Below, one piece after another: positions 21,498 through 31,897 of a DNA stretch of 64,000 nucleotides. The first letter of the stretch is position 1. Each line of letters starts with the position of its first letter. Source of the DNA: Tetrapyrgos nigripes (Eukaryota > Basidiomycota > Agaricomycetes > Agaricales > Campanellaceae); NCBI GenBank assembly GCA_013368315.1, contig JAACJM010000054.1:248001-312000 (forward strand). Direction: 5' to 3'. Both the position numbers and the translations under genes were made by a program. The notes under the pieces were generated by a model. That model was not told where the DNA came from, made no database searches, and saw nothing but the letters and a program-made list of their open reading frames with translations.

Positions 21498-23604
21498 ATG
21501 GCTCCCTGGACATTCTTCTCCCTCGCAGCTCTCGTCGCTAGCATCATCATCCCGTCTGCGCTGGGTGGCCAGATACCCAAAGTAGATGGAGTATTGGGCG
21601 GTATCCATCAGAACACGCCTTTGCATCTCGAGACAGCTAAACGCCCACCCAAGGTCGCTGCCGCTGGTCAACTACGAGTCACAGAAAATTCTGGTGTGTG
21701 TGGTACGTTGAATGTCTGATCAGCCTTACGCGTCGTTGTAACTGGCCATTGCAGAAACAACTCCAGGAGTAAATCAGGCCTCAGGTTATGGTGACATTGC
21801 TACCAATCAGAGTATCTTGTACGTTTGTCCTGGCGTTCTACTCTATCTTCTGACTGAGTCTGACGGTTGAACTCGTACACCACTAGTTTCTGGTTCTTTG
21901 AAGCACGAAACAACCCCGAGTCCGCTCCTCTAGCACTTTGGTTCAATGGCGGAGTACGCTACTTCCCATCTACACCGGCCTGCCTTTATCTGACCCTCCC
22001 TTCGTTCTCCAGCCTGGAAGTTCCTCTATGATCGGTCTCCTTCAAGAGCTAGGCCCTTGCCGCATCAACAACGACACTCGAACCGTCTCTCTCAATCCCT
22101 TCTCATGGAACACTAACGCCAACATCTTATTCATCGATCAGCCCGTCGGTGTTGGGTTCTCTCATGGAACGTTGGAAGTGGGCACGTCGCAGGAAGCAGC
22201 AGAGGACGTTTGGACGTTTTTGCAAATCTTTTTGCAGGATAGCAGGTTTGCGCATTTGCAAGAGAATGATTTGGCTATTTGGACGGAGTCGTGAGTAGCT
22301 TTTTTTCTGTTTTTTTCTTGTTTCTTTTCCTTTGGAATCGGGCATTCTTTAGCGATGTCAGGATGCTAACCACTTGTTCTGTATGTGCATAGATATGGCG
22401 GTCACTATGGGCCGACATTCGCCGCGTAAGTCATTTCAGTCAAACGTCTGGCTTTTTATTGATGGATACTCATCTGCATATAGACACTTCTTGGAGCAGA
22501 ACGCTGCCATTGAAGCTGGGACTGTCAAGGGTCTTCCTCTGAATTTGAAAGTCTTGGGTGTTGGAGATGGTTTGACTGTACGTTTGAATTAGCCAATCTC
22601 AACACATACTGATCTAATGATGGCCCTTTTCTCTCTGTAACTATCAGGATCCTCTCAACCAATACCCCGGATACATCACATACGCCGCCTCCAACCCTTA
22701 CCACGCTCTCGTCTCCCAAACCACTATCAATCGTGCCAACACCGCCTGGACCCAATCCGGTGGATGCAGAGACCAAATCACCTCCTGCAACAACAACGGT
22801 TCCAACGCTGTCTGCTCAAGTGCTCAGAGTTTCTGTAACAACCGTATTCTTTCTCCACTTGCTGGCAATTTCGATGTGTACTACGTTCTTGCGACGGATC
22901 CTGATCCCTACCCACCTGCCCTCGATACCGTAAGATTTAATGACCCTTGTATACCGGATCGGAACTCTGATCCTAATCCTTCCTTCAACAGTATCTCGCG
23001 TCTGTTCGAAGCAAAATTGGGGCAGAGGTAACATGGCAGCAGACTAACGGGAATGTGTACTCCAACTTTGCCGCGACTGGCGATTGGATGAGGAACTCGA
23101 GGCCGAATTTGGAGACGGTGATTAACGCTGGGGTGAGGACGATAGTCTATGATGGGGATGCGGTATGTTTTTGTTTTACTTGCCCTGCAAGACGTGTACT
23201 CAAGAATGCCTTCTGTAGGATTACATCCTCAACTTCAACGGTGTCGAAGCTATGGTGAGTCTTTCTTGCCCCTTCACCGACGTCAGAAACTCATTTTGCT
23301 CTCTTTGTTTCGCAGGTTGACGCTCTCAGCACTCAGTTCACTACGCAATACCATGCACAGCAATTCTCCAAATATACTGTTCGAGGTCAGGAGACAGGCC
23401 AATTCAAGAACGCTGGTACTTTCTCATACATCCGCATTTACGGAGCGGGACATGAAGTGCCTGCATACAAGGTAAGCTCGTTGCTAATTAGGCCCCATTT
23501 CAGTTTGAAATAACTTCTTTCAGTTTGGAAGTTTGAAATACGGTGAAGCTGCGTTTCAGATGTTTGACCAGATCATGTCTGGTCAGTCCTTGTCCTCGAC
23601 GTGA
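21498..23604 (+). CDS. Secreted serine carboxypeptidase, peptidase family S10, copy 1
   Basis: Eleven exons give 488 aa: 21498-21702, 21755-21818, 21887-21953, 22013-22290, 22393-22425, 22484-22577, 22648-22929, 22992-23162, 23219-23254, 23316-23471, 23524-23604. The N-terminus is a signal peptide ([20 protein letters not shown]). S10 landmarks are [13 protein letters not shown] (oxyanion region), the nucleophile Ser in TESYGGHYGP, the Asp in YDGDADYILN and the His in [10 protein letters not shown], so the catalytic triad is complete. The enzyme removes C-terminal residues from peptides, outside the cell or in the vacuole. A tandem paralogue follows 248 bp downstream on the same strand. Confidence 0.93.
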
Positions 23605-23852
23605 TCCTCATGGCTGTCATGCAATCAGTAAAGTAATGGTAAAGCGGTTGAGATAATCGTGTATTATCAAGTAGATGCCTGCATCAATGGAAGAAAAGCT
23701 AACTATCGCCTCAGCTTTGTCGATCCCGGCTGTTTCGATGGGAGTCGATGACCTGCACGCAAATCTCCTCGAATTTGCAACTTGCAAGTCGGGTTTTGAC
23801 ATGCTATGCTTACCCTTAAGAGACCGTCCTGTTCATACTGAGAATCATCATC

Positions 23853-25828
23853 ATGGTTCGTCGGGGGCTCTTCTCCCTTGCACTCGTTTTCGGTGCCATT
23901 CTCCCTTCTCTGGGTGGACGAGTTCGATTGATAGACGGTGTTTTGGGTGGTGTACGTCGAAGCAAGGCCAGGCGTCCTGAGTTAGTTTCTCGGTCAGTGA
24001 ATGACACCACAGAATGGAAGCTACGTGTAACAGAGAACTCGGGAGTTTGTGGTGCGTGAACTATGCGTATCTCTCTTTTTAATCGGCTGACCACTGCAAC
24101 TGTAGAAACAACTCCAGGAGTGTATCAGGCTTCGGGCTATGTGGATATTGCTGCCAATAAGAGTATCTTGTGCGCACTGTGTTGTTATCCTTTTCCAGAT
24201 CGTCCCTTACATCATCCTTCTCCAGTTTCTGGTACTTCGACGCCCGGAATAACTCCAAAACTACTCCTCTAGCGCTTTGGTTCAATGGAGGTGTACGTCA
24301 CCTTTATCAGTTCCAACTAAACTGTGTTCGCTCACTGCTGCCAATCACCTGGAAGCTCCTCAATGATCGGTCTATTTCAAGGGCTCGGTCCCTGCCGTAT
24401 CAACAACGACTCCGCCAGCGTCTCTCTCAACCATTTCTCATGGAATACTAACGCCAACATGCTTTTCATTGACCAACCCATCGGTACCGATTGGTCGCAT
24501 GGTACAACGGATGTTGGGACGTCTGATGAAGCTGCAGAAGATATTTGGACGTTTTTGCAGGCATTCCTATCCGATATCAGGTTTGCTCATTTACAGCAGC
24601 GCAACTTGGCTCTTTGGGGACAGTCGTGAGTTTTTCCTACTGTAACAATCCTACAAGTGCTCACGTTACTTTGCAGCTATTGTGGTCACTACCTACCTGC
24701 CTTTGCTGCGTAAGCTGCTTCAGCAGAATGCGGCTCATTCTGCTGGGATCTGTTGTATGTTGATGTCTCCATCTAGACACTTCCTTGACCAGAATACTGC
24801 TATTGGAGCCGGAACTATCCCAGGTATCCCGCTGAACCTCAAGATCTTGGGCATAGGAAATGGCTTCACGGTAAATTTAATTGTGCATTTTCAATGCCCC
24901 TTCCGTCCTGACCTTTCTGTGACATAGGATCCCATCATCCAATACCCTGCATACATGTCTTATGCCGGTACTAACCCATATCACCCTCTGGTAGATCCGA
25001 TTTGGATCGACCAGTCCAACTACGCTTGGACCAAGCCTGGAGGTTGCAAGGAACAAGCAATCGCTTGCGACAATAGCAATAACGACACGATTTGTTCGAA
25101 AGCCCAGGACTTCTGCGACTACTTCATTTATTCCGCGCTCCTTGGCGACTATGACCCGTACTACGTCCTCTCCGAAAACCCTGACCCTTATCCAGCTGAT
25201 ATCACGGATTACATGGATAGCATACAGAAGACAGTAGGCGCTGAGGTGCAATGGGGTGCCAGTGATGCTGTCTACGATAACTTCGCTGCGACTGGCGATT
25301 TGATGAGAAGCTCGAGGCCGAAGCTGGAGAAAGCTATAAACGCAGGTGTGCGCACCATATTGTATGCTGGGGATGCTGTTTGTCTTCTTCCCTTCTCTTT
25401 CCGGATGTTGGTACTGATGACGTTGTTTTTCATGGGCAGGATTACATTGTGAACTATCAAGGGGTTGGAGCCTTGGTGCGTCTCTTTCTTTTGCTTTCAT
25501 TAACTATCAACCAATCTAACCCTCGCATTGCTAGGCTGATGCTCTGAACACCCAGTTCACGGAGGAATACAACCAGCAAGAGTTTTCTAACTTCACCGTG
25601 CATGGACAAGTGGCAGGCTTGTATAAGAACGCTGGTACCTTTTCATATCTCCGCGTTTATGGAGCAGGACATCTTGTACCAGCATACAAGGTGTGTTATC
25701 CCTCTCCTCTTGCCTTCACGTCTCGCGATAATCAAACTCGTTTCTAGTATGGGAATCTGGATTATGGAGAAGCAGCGTTGCAAATGTTTGACCAGATTAT
25801 GTCGGATCAGTCATTGTTCTCGACATGA
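23853..25828 (+). CDS. Serine carboxypeptidase S10, copy 2, with a damaged splice acceptor
   Basis: Ten exons matching copy 1 in length give 485 aa: 23853-24051, 24106-24169, 24226-24292, 24348-24625, 24677-24709, 24777-24870, 24928-25377, 25440-25475, 25535-25690, 25748-25828. It has a signal peptide (about [19 protein letters not shown]), the nucleophile Ser in [10 protein letters not shown], Asp in YAGDADYIVN and His in [10 protein letters not shown]. One intron of copy 1 is absent. The third intron (24293-24347) ends in CA instead of AG, and no other AG gives an open frame. Either a non-canonical acceptor is used, or there is a sequence error, or the gene is newly dead. All other exons are intact. 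Confidence 0.78.
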
Positions 25829-25876
25829 CGGATATCACGATGGCTTTGCAAGTTGACTGAGGACTCGAGGTTTTAT

Positions 25877-26655
25877 CTCCCAGTTCCAATACTTACATAC
25901 GGTTTGAGATGCTTGGCACATTCCATAGCGATTATCTGGCCCACTTTGCCACTTGTGAACTAAGAAAGTATTCAATTCCAAGGCAGCCCTAGCATCTATG
26001 CCCACTGCGACTTACGTTGACCTTACGGACCAAAGGATGAGCAATAATGTTCGCCGTCAACTCTGCTGCATTTTCTCGAGACGTGGAAATGAAATTGAGG
26101 ACACCTGCTGGTAAGCCAGCTTCGCGAACGGCTTGAGACCTTGGGCTGAGCTCCCACACAGAACGGTAGGGCAATTGGACGAACGGTAAGGTCAATTGGA
26201 GTCCATGGTGTTATTGCGAATCTAGATATTCTGATGCATAAGTCAGCCACGATGAGTGTAGAAGGAAGGCCTAAAGAAAACTCACACAACACCCATAGCC
26301 CTTCGTTCCATGATGATGGCTGCATCAGCTCTGTCAGACGGGAAAGTCTCTCCTCGCAGGAGAATAGTCAAAGCCACCAGAAACTTGCTCGCATTTTCCC
26401 GATTGAACATGGCTATAGCGGATGCAGCTGTCGTCTCCTCTCCAATTGACTCCAAAATCATCTTTTTGTACTTTTCCGTCTCCAAAAGATCAACGGCTTT
26501 CATGAACACATCCCGCCTTTGTGGATTACAAACTTTGAAATGAAAAATTCCCCTGTGCTTGAAGGGACTTCTTCACCGTTTATGAAGAGGGGAGTGAATG
26601 CAGCGACATGATGGTAGTGGTCTGGAAGATTTGCTCCCTCAGGGGTATTCATGAT
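25877..26655 (-). pseudogene. Decayed partial copy of the neighbouring aldehyde dehydrogenase
   Basis: On the minus strand the pieces [30 protein letters not shown] and [14 protein letters not shown] segments match the N-terminal third of the gene at 26912-28848, but they lie in different frames with stops and missing stretches. The match begins next to the carboxypeptidase stop and covers N-terminal exons up to the catalytic-Glu region (about 25877-25975 matches 27911-28000). It lacks the catalytic Cys region. It is a broken tandem copy. Confidence 0.85.
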
Positions 26656-26911
26656 TATGTCGATACAGAATAACGAAAGCCAGTAGAGGTCAGTAAGCGC
26701 ATCATCGGTGAACGTCAGATCAGAACAAGCCACTCCTACACGTCCTCTTTCCAAAATTTCTCGGCATATACGACGGTAGAATTCATATACTTCCCAGATT
26801 TTCCAAAAGCATTATGTTACATACATATAGCAGATATCAATACATGCATCATTTCCTTGCAGCATTCCCTTCAAGTTCCTTTCAAGCTGAGTCCGACAGC
26901 AAATGAGTTCC

Positions 26912-28848
26912 TTACTGGTCAAACATCGGATAGACAGTCCCAGGTTCATGACAGACAATCAGACGTCTGTGAGTGAAGTCTTCTATGTCAAATCGTCCAT
27001 AGCCAGATGCGCCGCTATAAAGAATAAGTACAAGGAGTCAGTCAGTCAGTCAGTCAGTCAGCCATGATACAAAGAGGGACGTGTAAAAGGGACACACCCT
27101 AATCCCACAAGACCAAGATGAGGTTCCGAATGGATAGTAATGCCGTTAATGTTGGTGTAGCCTAAAGGAGGAAATGAAAACCGAAAAGTTGGAGGCAAAA
27201 AGTAGATGAGAACACAAATAGACGTACCAGCGAAAATTCGAGAAGCTATCTTTTGTCCTTCATAGATGTTTGAAGTCCACAGGGAAGAGGTCAGAGAATA
27301 CTCGGTAGCATTTGCTAGTTCGATAGCCTCGTCTACTGTATCAACTACGGCGATGATGACCACTGTGCAAGAGAAATGAAAATCAATAAATGGAAAAAGC
27401 ACAGAGAAACGTCAGTGGTGTACTCAAGAACAATCATAGCATTATTGCTCACCTGGACCAAACGACTCCCTATCCCACAACCTCATACCGGGTTTCACAT
27501 CCCTGACCACATGAGGCTGTATCACCGTCCCGTTCCTCGTCAGATCCCCAACAAGTATCTTTGCTCCAGCTTCTTTCGCATCTCTTAATACATTGATAAC
27601 ATTTTCTGCCGAGGCTTCTGAGAACAATGGGTTTAGTTTGACCGTATTGGCATTGGCAGATTTGCTCCAAGTATCCCCGGCCTTCAAAGACCTCGCCAGC
27701 TCACACATTTTCTCGGTAAGAGTATCTGCAGCTTTACGTTGGACGATGACTCGTTCGGTCGACATGCAGATTTGACCAGAATGGAGCATGGCGCCCATCA
27801 TGATAGCTTTGGAGGCTGCGGTGAGGTCGGCGTCGTCTAGCACCTTGGAGGATAGATAAATTTACGCTGCAAAATGAAGCATCGAAATACTCACCACTGC
27901 AGGTGCTTTGCCTCCTAGTTCCAATATGCATGGTTTGAGGTGCTTGGCACACTCCATTGCGATAATCTTGCCCACTCGGTCACTTCCCGTAAACTGAGAG
28001 AGTAGTCAGGATCCAAATCGACTTAGTGAATGTCCACCGCGACTTACATTGACTTTACGGACCAAAGGATGAGCGATGATATTCGCTGTCAATTCTGGTG
28101 CGTTTTCTCTGGATGTGGAGATGAAATTGATGACGCCTGCTGGCAAGCCAGCCTCACGAAAAGCTTGGATAACGATGAACTGAGATCTCGGGCTAAGCTC
28201 TGAAGATCGGAAGACGACTGTGTTTCCACAGAGAATGGGTACGGCAACTGCCCGGAGAGTAAGGGCGATTGGAGCGTTCCAAGGTGCTATTCCGAACCTG
28301 CGAATATCGCACCAGTGAATCGTAAGAGTTTGAAACCAACGGATGAAGGCTTACACAACACCCATAGCTCTTCGCTGCGCAATAACAGTCGCTTTGGCTC
28401 TGTCAGACGGGAAAGTCTCTCCCCTCAGAAGAACAGTCAAACCCGCTGTTACCCTCAAGAATTTGCCGGCACTCGCCCAATTAAACAATGCCATACCGGG
28501 CGCAGCTGCCGTCTCCTCTCCAACGGACTCCAGAATCATCTTTTTGTACTTTTCCGTTTCCAAAAGATCTGCGGTCTTCGTAAGGATATCCCGTCTGTGA
28601 TCGAGGCTGGAATGTTCCCAAGTTTTAAACGCATTTCCGGCAGCGGTTACAGCAGCAAGACAATCTTCATTGGATGCACTAGCAGAGATGGTGACGACCT
28701 CTTGGGTGTATGGATTACGGACTTCAAATGTTTCGCCTGTGCTTGAAGAGACTTCTCCACCGTTTATGAAGAGCGGAGTGAATGGGGGCGCCATGGTGTA
28801 GAGGTCCGTAGGTGAGTTTTCTCCCCCGGTCGTATTTATAACAGTCAT
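26912..28848 (-). CDS. Aldehyde dehydrogenase (NAD(P)-dependent, vanillin/aryl-aldehyde type)
   Basis: Seven exons (28848-28355, 28297-28048, 27993-27895, 27843-27453, 27362-27228, 27161-27098, 27014-26912) give 511 aa, or 493 aa from the ATG at 28794. ALDH landmarks: the PWNAP nucleotide-binding segment, FTGSDRVGK, the general-base Glu in LELGGKAP, and the catalytic Cys in [13 protein letters not shown]. The family oxidises aldehydes to acids; the closest look is to fungal and bacterial vanillin or salicylaldehyde dehydrogenases, an inference from overall resemblance. Intron 6 carries a GTCA microsatellite. The upstream partial copy at 25877-26655 suggests tandem duplication. A CoA-transferase lies further upstream on the same strand. 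Confidence 0.9.
27036..27063. repeat. (GTCA)n microsatellite in an ALDH intron
   Basis: About six tandem GTCA units lie inside the intron 27015-27097. Confidence 0.9.
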
Positions 28849-29248
28849 TTGAGAATTTTAGGAAAGAGAGAAATACGCCGTCACATGTCCCAGCCGCCGC
28901 GGCTCTGGCTAATACTCCGTGACCTGCGGTACAGTCGATATCGGGTTTGACGCATTTGAAGATGCCCCGTGCCTCCAAACGTTTGCATCAAGTCTTTATC
29001 CCTGTTCAAATCCATTTCCGGAAGCCAACCAAGCCGTGCTAGAGGGCTGTAGCGCATCCCCCATCGGTCACAACCTTCGCTCCCTTTCCATTGTCGTCCG
29101 CGGCGCATAACTGTTTTTAAGCTCACGGTTTTTGGGTCACCTGTTTACCTTGCTTCTTGTTCTGTTCTCGTGTACATATGTTATCAGAATCTAATTCTTG
29201 TCCATTGTCCATCTCTCCCTTGACTATGAGGAGTCAGTCCTTTAACGC
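28849..29248. other. Intergenic
   Basis: Contains the ALDH promoter side and the 3' flank of the CoA-transferase. No other feature was recognised. Confidence 0.5.
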
Positions 29249-31250
29249 TTACTCAATAATCTGCGTCTCCAAATCTTCCGGCCACCTCGGCTTATCCCTC
29301 CCATTTCGCCTCGTTCCCACTTGGAAACCAGGCTTCACCAATCCCTCTGGAAAAGTCAACGCAGGCCTCACCGCCCTCACCGTCACACCCTTCCCCATGC
29401 CCTCACTCTTCCTCACTTCCCAAAACTCTGGGTTAAGCAACGCCTTTGACGAATGAGGATTCTCGGTAAGCATCTTGAAATACGCTGGGAGTGTAACTAG
29501 CATGCTGTCGTCGTGGTGGAAGACAAAGTTGTTGAAGTTGCTCCAGAGTTTGGACCATACTTCCGGATGGTAGGTTTTGCAGGAATTGATGAGCCATTGG
29601 GAGTAGTAATTGAGGGCGACGTCGAGGACGTAGGAACCACCTTTTTCTGAGCGCTCGATGAGGGCCTGGAGAATGCCGATGGCTCCTGAGACGCCGGTTC
29701 TGTAATGAGGGATGTATTAGAAAGAAGCAAAGTAAGCGGAAGTGTAGTGACTCACGAGTAGTCCGAGTTGGGAAACACTGGTGTGACAGCCTCGTCCAAG
29801 CCCATAGCGCGACCGAACTCGGTGGAAACACCGCAAATCTACAAACAGCTTCAGTCTGTCATCCTAGAGTGAAGCAATGAAAGGTACACACAGCGTCACT
29901 GATTTGCTGCCATCCTGAACGATAGGACAGAGGCCCGTTCCACCCCTACATTATTGTCAGTACTGCTATTAAAGCAACCGATGATTTTCGCTCACATAAC
30001 AATTCTCATGCGCATAAATAATCCCCTTCTCCTTCTCCTCAAACATCTTCAAGATTGCCTCTTTCCCAAAACCCCATTTCTCCATCACACCAGGTCGATA
30101 TCCGTCAATAACCACATCGCTGTCCAAAATCAACTCTCTCAACCTCTGTCGATCTTCTTCCTTTTTCAAATCCAAATGCGCATTCCACTTTCCCCATCCC
30201 AACTCGAAACTGAGCTCAGCAAAGTCTGGGACGTTGGGAGAAGTGATGCGTAGGACGCTTGCACCTTGTTCTGCTAGTGTCCTTCCAATCGCAGGTGCAG
30301 CGATGATCCGGGTGAGATCTATGACTTTGAGCCCGAATAGAGGTCTTTCTGGAGTAGTTTTGCCTTCGACGGGTGTCCACCAGGTGGGTTTTTGCTTGGG
30401 ATTGGGGATATGGTGGATTTCGAATAGTCCAACGTGAGCGTTGGCTTTTCCATGGGGACTAGCGAGGAATTCTTCGGTTGTAAGACACACAGTGGCTGCC
30501 TGGCGGTGTTCGTCGTTTAGGTATTTGTCAAGGTCGGATGCGTTGTAGGTAGCGACCTTTTCCGCGTAAATATCGCATGGGTTCGTGCCGATGCGCATTT
30601 TCATGTCGGGGTCGATACCAAGGGCTTTCATGGTGGGAATGGGATCGAGGCTGGCTGCGTAGGTAGGAAAAATAGTTAGGAAAGAATTAGAAGTTTGAGA
30701 GTAAGATGAGCATTACCATGAGTATGAAAGTATCTGCCATCTTTCGTCCGGTAGATGTTGCTACATTTCTGCCCTACAGGGCTGTAGAAAGCAGGACTCT
30801 TGATAAGTCTCGGAAAGTACTTCTGATTGAACTCGGGGTCGTAAGGAGTCAACTTTTCAGTGTCTGGGTTGACCTCGGAGAACCTGAAGCCCATGAAGAT
30901 TAGAGAGGCATGGTCTCTGTTGTATACGTTAGAGTTTATGCCCGTTTTAAGAGATAATACACCTACGTATCGACGACGACCCTCTGATACGGAATGCCAT
31001 ACTTCTTGTGCAAGAGGACGTTCAACATAGCGCCCTCAAACCCTCTCAATGCAGCCATACTCTCTGCAAACCTCCAATTGATGGGTATACTTGGAAAATC
31101 CGTTCCTTTGAACTCGATGTACTTGTACGCATCATGGATTTCAGGAGGAGCAGAAGAATGGAGCTTGTTGTTGATGAGTTCGTTCTCCAGCAGGTTCTTG
31201 GCTTCTGCTGGGACAGAGTAGCTTTCGCAGATGCTGATACCGTTGGACAT
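29249..31250 (-). CDS. CaiB/BaiF family (family III) CoA-transferase
   Basis: Six exons (31250-30967, 30916-30717, 30654-29996, 29945-29892, 29838-29756, 29699-29249) give 576 aa. Family III features are visible: LFGLKVIDLTRIIAAP with GRTLAEQGASVLRI, the WNAHLDLK segment, LILDSDVVIDGYRPGVMEKWG, and YGWNGPLSYRSGWQQISDA. Enzymes of this family move CoA between carboxylic acids; the substrate is not visible. The start is the ATG at 31250 (SNGISICESYSVP); longer readings lack an in-frame ATG. It has 576 aa, larger than the bacterial enzymes (about 400 aa), with an N-terminal extension of about 200 aa. No frame damage seen. Confidence 0.9.
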
Positions 31251-31897
31251 TTCGCGAGTAAGACGATGGTAGTTAGAGAGAAGAACGGGTCCGGTCAAAA
31301 GCCATTGGTATCCGGTGCTTTATAGGAGTTTATAGGGCAGATGACGGTTCTTCCTTGAGTCATTTTAATTTTGTACTGGACCGGTTTCTAACTGGGTGCA
31401 GCACAATATACCTGGGAGTCTGATGATGGAAGTATGTCAAGGTCGGTTTGCTGGATAACCGGTATCACACGGATCGCCCGTTTGGCAGCGCTCGCTAAGG
31501 CCTGTAATTATAGGACCTCAGTTGCAGTGGACGACTCTGCTATTTTTTGTCGTGTCTCTGCTGGCAGTGTTCCACAATAGCTAAATATACAGGAGAGAAC
31601 AAAAGAGGAACACAAAAGAAAAAGGGAATAGAAAGAAAGAGAGAAAAAGTGGCGTCCAAGATACATCCATCCAAAAAAAAACGAGAGCTCGACGAACGAG
31701 GACGAAAAAAGGACCCTGCAAAAAGGTCGTCCAAACCGGACTGACGGCGACATAATACACCAAGAGCTTTATGCTTATTTTTATAGGGATACAAAAAAAA
31801 GGAAAACGAGAAATAAAAATCCTCTCGCCGCCGCCCCGCCCTGTTCGTCGTTCCGTCATTTCCAAAACGACCACTGGCCAACATCCAAAAGACGTAA
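31251..31897. other. Intergenic
   Basis: Promoter side of the CoA-transferase and 3' flank of calcineurin A, A-rich on the plus strand. No gene was seen. Confidence 0.5.

Noticed and set aside
24293..24347. U12-type (AT-AC) intron explaining the missing AG in carboxypeptidase 2
   Set aside because: The donor is a normal GTACGT and the paralogue has a normal AG at the same place, so mutation is simpler.
31251..31380. N-terminal extension of the CoA-transferase
   Set aside because: The upstream ATG (near 31365) is in a different frame and no splice pair joins it to the enzyme; the ATG at 31250 suffices.
31540..31874. Minus-strand ORFs of up to 177 codons rich in Phe and Leu
   Set aside because: Composition follows the A-rich plus strand in the calcineurin 3' flank; no start or motif supports them.
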